Shown: positions 59,297 to 64,000 of the stretch, in pieces
Numbering within the stretch: position 1 is the stretch's first letter
Layout of the letters: every line of letters begins with the position of its first letter
Assembly (NCBI GenBank): GCA_020740775.1
Contig: JAHEWK010000011.1
Coordinates: forward strand, 2,418,001-2,482,000
DNA length: 64,000 bases
Direction: 5' to 3'
Source: Ilyonectria destructans
Lineage: Eukaryota > Ascomycota > Sordariomycetes > Hypocreales > Nectriaceae
Notes under the pieces: generated by a model
What the model was told of the DNA's origin: nothing
The model's database searches: none
What the model saw: the letters and a program-made list of their open reading frames with translations, nothing else
Program-made: the position numbers and the translations under genes

Positions 59297-61458
59297 GGAT
59301 GTTGGTGGCCCATTCCAGGCTCAATGTTCATTTGAGCCGACTGGGGCCTCCTTGCCAATTTTTTATACGGCGACGGAGGCCCAACTCCTTTTCTCACCCA
59401 TTCACCCGACATTCTAGCACTTGTTTGAAATCACTCGCGTGGTGACTCACAGAATGACCTATCTCTCTCATCTACGTCTTGGCATTTAGCGACTGCTTTT
59501 TTTGCGAATCAAAATTTCTCAGCAAGTCTTTCGGCACCCAAAAAAAAAAAGGAACACGGATCATACCCCCTTTTTCCCTCGGCAACTGTTTGCATGTTAC
59601 TGGCCCTGTATGACTTCCCCTCCTGGCGCGGGGGGGTGCGTGCTTAAGAGGGCCTGCGCGAAGAATAAACGGCGGTCACCTCGGAAGAATCTTACGGAAT
59701 AGAGTACAGGGGATGAGCTTGGCCAGCCTCGAGATGGGAACCAGGGGAGACCGAGAATGCACGAAAAAAAAAAGATGTCCCGCGATGGAAAAGGATACCC
59801 ACAGATGGGAGGAACAGGGACGCGATACATTTTGAAAGAGGGCGGAGGGGACAATGGAAGTCTGACCTCGGTCTGGTACGATGAGGCGGGCCATTCTCTT
59901 CTCGATAGCAGCGAAACGTCTGCATAATTCTTTCGAAAGTTGGATGAGGGACGACAAATCTTGACCGCGGTTGCCATGAGGCAGCGCGGACGTCGTCCCG
60001 GGGAAGGGACTTTGGCACGATTGTGTCGCATTTGGATCCACGGAGCAGGCTTGTCTCCTTCCGATAACCTTCTCCCTAACCCCCGTCCTGTGTATATGTA
60101 GTTGTAACAGGCACACAAAAAAAAAGAAGTAAAAATTTCTTCAATCTTGATCCTCGTTCTACCGTGATTGTTAGTGGTCTTTGGTGTTTTCACATTACAA
60201 AACCATGCCTGTTCCCTTGGTCCAAACTGTTCAAACTTTGGGTTTCGCAAGTAATGGCCTTGAGCCTGTGCCAGCGAAAACGAGTCAGCTCATGCGACTC
60301 TCAAAGAACGATCTAGATCGAGGTGGAGTCGAAGCGGTGACGTCAAAAATTGCGATGTGGGGAGGAGGCAATCTCGGTGATTACAATCCAACAGAGGTAG
60401 GACGCTAAGGAGTCACCGCTCAAAGCTTCTGGCGGTCGCCGTTTGATCGGATGTATTCATTTCGAGCCCCTGAGCTAGAAGATGGCCTGTACGCACGGTT
60501 GCATTTAGAGATGCAAGGGAATGGATGACGCCTGCACAATAAGACAGCTGCTAAGGGTGGTGGGTTGGGGTTATCTGGTGTCGAGTCGAGTCGATAAATT
60601 TAGGCTCTTGCAATATTGCGGTTATGGGGGGTGGGGGGCATGATCTTGGTCGTGCTCTGGTGAACATGGGTTAGGGGTAGTAGGTGAGATGAGTCGGATA
60701 ATTCTCCATGAATGCCAACGTGGCAATGGCCCGAGCATTCCTAGCAAACCCGATTTTCCGGGATGGAATCTAGATATGAAATGAGGATGAAATGCGAATT
60801 AAATTACCAGAGGACGACAGTTATTCGCGGATACGTCACCACGATAGCTGAGCATGAAGGGTGTCGGATGTCTGTAGGGTAGTGCTTCGCGAGTTGGCTC
60901 GGCCGAGAATGTAAGCGCGGCCTGACTGCGGACCACTAGGGGGCAGTTCCTGGAACGGCATTCCGGACCTGCAGGATATTCATCAAACCCATGGCGCAAC
61001 GCTGCACCTCCTTGCGCGGGACATTAGCCTGCAATGCACGTCAGACACCGTCTTTTCATAACATCGTGGGTATGACTATTCGCAATCTGCCCAGTGCGCG
61101 CGTGCTAATGAATGATGGGGTTGTTGATGTGCAGACGCACGCCACCCGCAACGGCCCAAGGCCCACGGCCCCATCTTTTGGCGATTTGCAAGTTCACCCC
61201 CCTTCAGCCACGTTCGAAAACGGGGCGGGAGTCAGCTGTGGCGTTGGTACCTGCTTTGAGCCGCCCCAGCCACGGTCACTCCCGAAGTATCCAGGTTAGG
61301 ACTAGTGCGATAAGGCTGAGAGTCTTTGTCGAGCTGGAGGCTGGTGGGCTCGGATTGGCTGGCTGTGTTAATTTTGCTGCTTCACAACACCAAGACGATC
61401 GTCGAGACGTAATACCCACGACGACAACGTCCGACACCCGACACCCCACGCTCTCACA
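59297..61458. other. Intergenic, 2.2 kb
   Basis: 3' region of the cyclin gene followed by the promoter of the cyclophilin gene. A-rich homopolymer stretches occur near 59540, 59764 and 60116. A minus-strand ORF of 217 codons (59597-60250) lacks any recognisable motif and is not taken as a gene. Confidence 0.4.
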
Positions 61459-62029
61459 ATGTCCGTCACACTGCATACGTCGCTGGGCGACATCAAAATA
61501 GAGGTCTTTTGCGAGAGTGTGCCCAAGACTGCAGAGGTATGTCCACAATACCTTCTCCTAGCACCCCAGCCTCGCCACGACAAGCACTAACAACCCACCA
61601 CAGAACTTCCTCGCCCTCTGCGCATCCGGCTACTACGACGAATCCCCCTTCCACCGCCTCATCCCAAAGTTCATGGTCCAGACAGGTGGACCGGCGACGC
61701 CCTCTCCTCCGGAGAACCCCAAGGGCGGACGGAGCATCTGGGGCGGCGCTTTCGACGACGAGATCCGACCGACGCTGCGGCACAGCGCGCGGGGCATGGT
61801 GGCGATGGCGAACAAAGGACCGGGCACCAACGGGTCGCAGTTCTTCATCACGTTTGACAAGGCGCCGCACCTGGACGGCGTGAACACGGTGTTTGGCAAG
61901 GTCATTGGCGACGAGGGGCTGGCCACGCTGGCCAAGATGGAGGCTGTCGAGGTGGACCGGAAGAATCGGCCAAAGGAGCCGTTCAAGATTGAAAAGGTGT
62001 CCATTCATGCAAACCCAATTGCGGGCTGA
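61459..62029 (+). CDS. Cyclophilin-type peptidyl-prolyl isomerase, PPIL3/Cyp10-like
   Basis: Two exons (61459-61536 and 61604-62029, 67-nt intron) encode 167 residues, a single cyclophilin domain beginning MSVTLHTSLGDIKIEVF, the form typical of PPIL3-type proteins. Catalytic residues are kept: Arg44, Phe49 and Gln52 in HRLIPKFMVQTGG, and the MANKGPGTNGSQFFIT block at 94-109. The position of the cyclosporin-binding Trp is His115 (KAPHLDG), as in human PPIL3, so weak cyclosporin binding is expected. Residues 56-68 contain a Pro-rich insertion (PATPSPPENPKGG) in place of the usual short GDPTGTGRGG loop. PPIL3 proteins associate with spliceosomes; a nuclear role is inferred. Convergent with the next gene, 247 bp between the stop codons. 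Confidence 0.93.
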
Positions 62030-62276
62030 TGGACTAGTGCTGCCGTGGACCGGACGAGACGAACCGTGAGCCGTCGAGGACCAACAGCATCAACAACATC
62101 GGCGCCGGTCCCAAACTCCAAGGAATATTGGCTTCACGGCAGAGGCTCCAAATACGACATCATAAACATCACCTGGAAGTTTTGGACACTTGAAAAAAGG
62201 AGTATGAGCAAACGATTTGAATATTATAACGACCTACGATATTACCATCTTATATCAACGAACCCAGACATGCGTC

Positions 62277-63230
62277 TCAGATCATGGACAGGTGTCCCCA
62301 ATCCAGCTCCCTGGAACTTCTGTTTGTCATCAATTCCTTGGGGAGCCCATCTTCCGAGTCCAAAACCCACAGAATATCTCGCCAGCCCCTCTCCTCAACC
62401 TCTGCCATCCTCTTGACCAACTCGGCATTGGAACATGCATTGAGATTCCGAGCATGCACCACCATCATCCGACCGTCCTTGAACTCCTGGAGCTTCAGCA
62501 GGTACACTTGCTTATCGAAAGCGAGAGGGAAATCTCGAACGCTCTCCTTATCTAGGGAGCTGAGGATGATGGCCCGGAGGAGTGGCCAACCGCTGGTTGG
62601 AAGCCGCCGACTTGGAGTCTGCGGCAGATTGGCGACGCCTAGAAAGTCACTATGGAGGTCACTCTGAGCGTGCTCGAGCTCACGCTTATACTTTTCCTCT
62701 TCCTCCTTTCTGAAAATCTGCTCAAATACCTTAGAATGCGCTCCGGTGTAGTTTCGGTCTGGGATAGACTCTTTTTGGCCCCCGAGAATTAGCAAGGCCT
62801 CCATTCGCTTGTTTAGAATATCCCGATCCTGGAATTTAGGATCGAGTCTAGCCATTTCGAAGTCATCCTGACAGTCAGATTGCTCCTCATCATCAAGGGA
62901 TCCGGTAGAATGTGACCACCTACTCGGGTTAGAGACGCCACCGCTTTCCGAGGCGCTTGGTCCACCACATAGCTCCAGACTCTCTGGCTCTGACATTTGA
63001 TCCTGCTCCTCGTTCATACGTTGGTGGCGATCTACCAGAGCAAGCCGGCGATACTGTTGCGCTGCTTTGGGGGGCGTACGTGCCTGCTCCCTGGCATTGG
63101 TGAGCTTCGTTAGAGGACGAACATTCAGCAACTGACGCCATCTGGCAATTGCATGGATTCGGAGCACAAATTCTTGTCGGTTCTTATCGTCGTCGCCGCC
63201 GAGAGGGATACTTAGCCTAAGGGCAGCCAT
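62277..63230 (-). CDS. Unrecognised protein, 317 residues
   Basis: Single exon, start ATG at 63230. The sequence has a basic N-terminus (first 60 residues, RIHAIARWRQLLNVRPLTK), an acidic Ser/Glu-rich middle (about 75-125), a charged helical stretch with FRKEEEEKYKRELEHA (about 170-190) that could form a short coiled coil, and a C-terminal part with regular alternation (RDILWVLDSEDGLPKEL). No membrane segment, signal peptide or catalytic motif is visible. Codon use and the single long frame look like a real gene. I recognise no family; function unknown. Confidence 0.65.
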   Translation of the reverse strand: MAALRLSIPLGGDDDKNRQEFVLRIHAIARWRQLLNVRPLTKLTNAREQARTPPKAAQQYRRLALVDRHQRMNEEQDQMSEPESLELCGGPSASESGGVSNPSRWSHSTGSLDDEEQSDCQDDFEMARLDPKFQDRDILNKRMEALLILGGQKESIPDRNYTGAHSKVFEQIFRKEEEEKYKRELEHAQSDLHSDFLGVANLPQTPSRRLPTSGWPLLRAIILSSLDKESVRDFPLAFDKQVYLLKLQEFKDGRMMVVHARNLNACSNAELVKRMAEVEERGWRDILWVLDSEDGLPKELMTNRSSRELDWGHLSMI

Positions 63231-64000
63231 GATGAATGATGGGATAGAGTATGGTGGCGCGCGAGCCTGAGTTCAGTTGGTTCGTAGGGAAAGCCGAGAT
63301 AGCGAGCCAAATTCAACCAGTGATTACTTCCGCGTTGGAACCCAATTCGGTTGATTACTATAATTGGACCTGCCACCCGAAGTCGATATCGGACCCTGGA
63401 TGAGTCTCACCATATTGTGCAGGTACTTGTGACAATATATACCACGCAGGACCACTCAATGTTCACAAGACTCTGGACCAAGAACACCATTGTTCTCCAA
63501 ATTCGGCTAGTGAATAATTGCTCTGTTCCTTGGACAATGAAGTAATGTGGTAACCGAGACTTTGTTCGTGGTCTTCTTGACTGGCGAACAGACCACCCAC
63601 CAGACAATGGAGCCGCCTGAACATGTCGGGTATTTGACAAACACGCTCCTCAACTGTCTCATATCGTTCGTATGACGGCTAGTTTTTGGGATTGAATTGG
63701 AAGTAACAACCTGTTGGTGAGATGCAAGGCCGCTTCGGCCCTACTCGCCGTGTGTTCTCGCCGTGTGTTCTCGGCGGGTGAATTCTCACTCTCTTGTCTA
63801 ATTGTTGGGTTGAAGATATGCGCACTATGCCTGGTAATAGCTCAGTCTAGAGGGGTTTCGGTTTGGATAGGGAGGATGGAGCAGAAATTAATCGACTAAT
63901 TGATTGATTAGTTATTGAAGCTACCCATCTAAGACTGAAGGTGGCGATAATATTTTCGCAGCATTCCTTCTTTGTAAGCCGTTGTTGGAGATTCTGACCT
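63231..64000. other. Right edge, no gene seen
   Basis: Promoter side of the minus-strand gene at 63230 and further sequence with short ORFs only. Confidence 0.4.

Noticed and set aside
59597..60250. 217-codon minus-strand ORF after the cyclin gene
   Set aside because: Lies in the likely 3' untranslated region, crosses A-rich homopolymers and has no recognisable motif.
1..64000. CRISPR arrays, integrons, insertion sequences, biosynthetic backbone synthases
   Set aside because: No regular spaced repeats, transposase or polyketide/peptide synthetase domains were recognised; the genome is eukaryotic.

Overview
The window reads as nuclear DNA of a filamentous ascomycete, most likely a Sordariomycete in or near the Hypocreales. 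Genes are monocistronic on both strands and broken by short introns, most of 46-104 nt, with GT-AG ends and CTAAC/CTGAC-type branch points. Leaders are pyrimidine-rich. The protein families are typical of Pezizomycotina: DUF1776, LaeA/UMTA-type methyltransferases, a Sso1-type syntaxin with a Gly/Tyr-rich N-terminus, and ankyrin proteins with a STAND-type N-terminal domain. No prokaryotic, viral or organellar sequence was recognised. Exon models were assembled by hand from frame, splice signals and family knowledge.

Layout. 0.3-3.6 kb (minus): a trans-aconitate-methyltransferase-like enzyme and an amidase-signature hydrolase. 5.2-7.8 kb: a DUF1776 protein (plus) converging on the mRNA 3'-end processing factor Yth1 (minus). 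8.5-9.8 kb: a UMTA/LaeA-like methyltransferase (minus), separated by 3.4 kb from a divergent GH18 chitinase-like gene (13.2-14.6 kb). 15.9-22.3 kb: a conserved hypothetical protein, a plasma-membrane syntaxin (minus) and a MEMO-family protein (minus). 22.7-24.9 kb: an ankyrin/STAND-like protein (minus). 28.7-30.5 kb: a CDF zinc transporter (plus). 31.1-33.7 kb: a DNAJC11-like J protein (minus). 40.0-42.3 kb: a fungal transcription factor (plus). 58.1-59.3 kb: a G1/S-type cyclin (plus). 61.5-63.2 kb: a PPIL3-type cyclophilin converging on an unrecognised 317-residue protein.

Two stretches are strikingly poor in recognisable genes: 33.7-39.9 kb, and 42.3-58.1 kb (15.8 kb). The second appears GC-rich and holds only short ORFs of the kind expected by chance, plus simple repeats.

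The genes form no obvious pathway; most are housekeeping genes with a few accessory enzymes. I found no convincing new multi-gene system. The best leads are gene-structure and active-site oddities: a 28-nt (or 40-nt) putative intron or frameshift in the transcription factor, a 5-nt micro-exon and a long post-membrane tail in the syntaxin, an 18-nt micro-exon in the methyltransferase, a GC-AG intron in the cyclin, a GH18 active site with Asp replaced by Ala, and a J domain with YPD instead of HPD.
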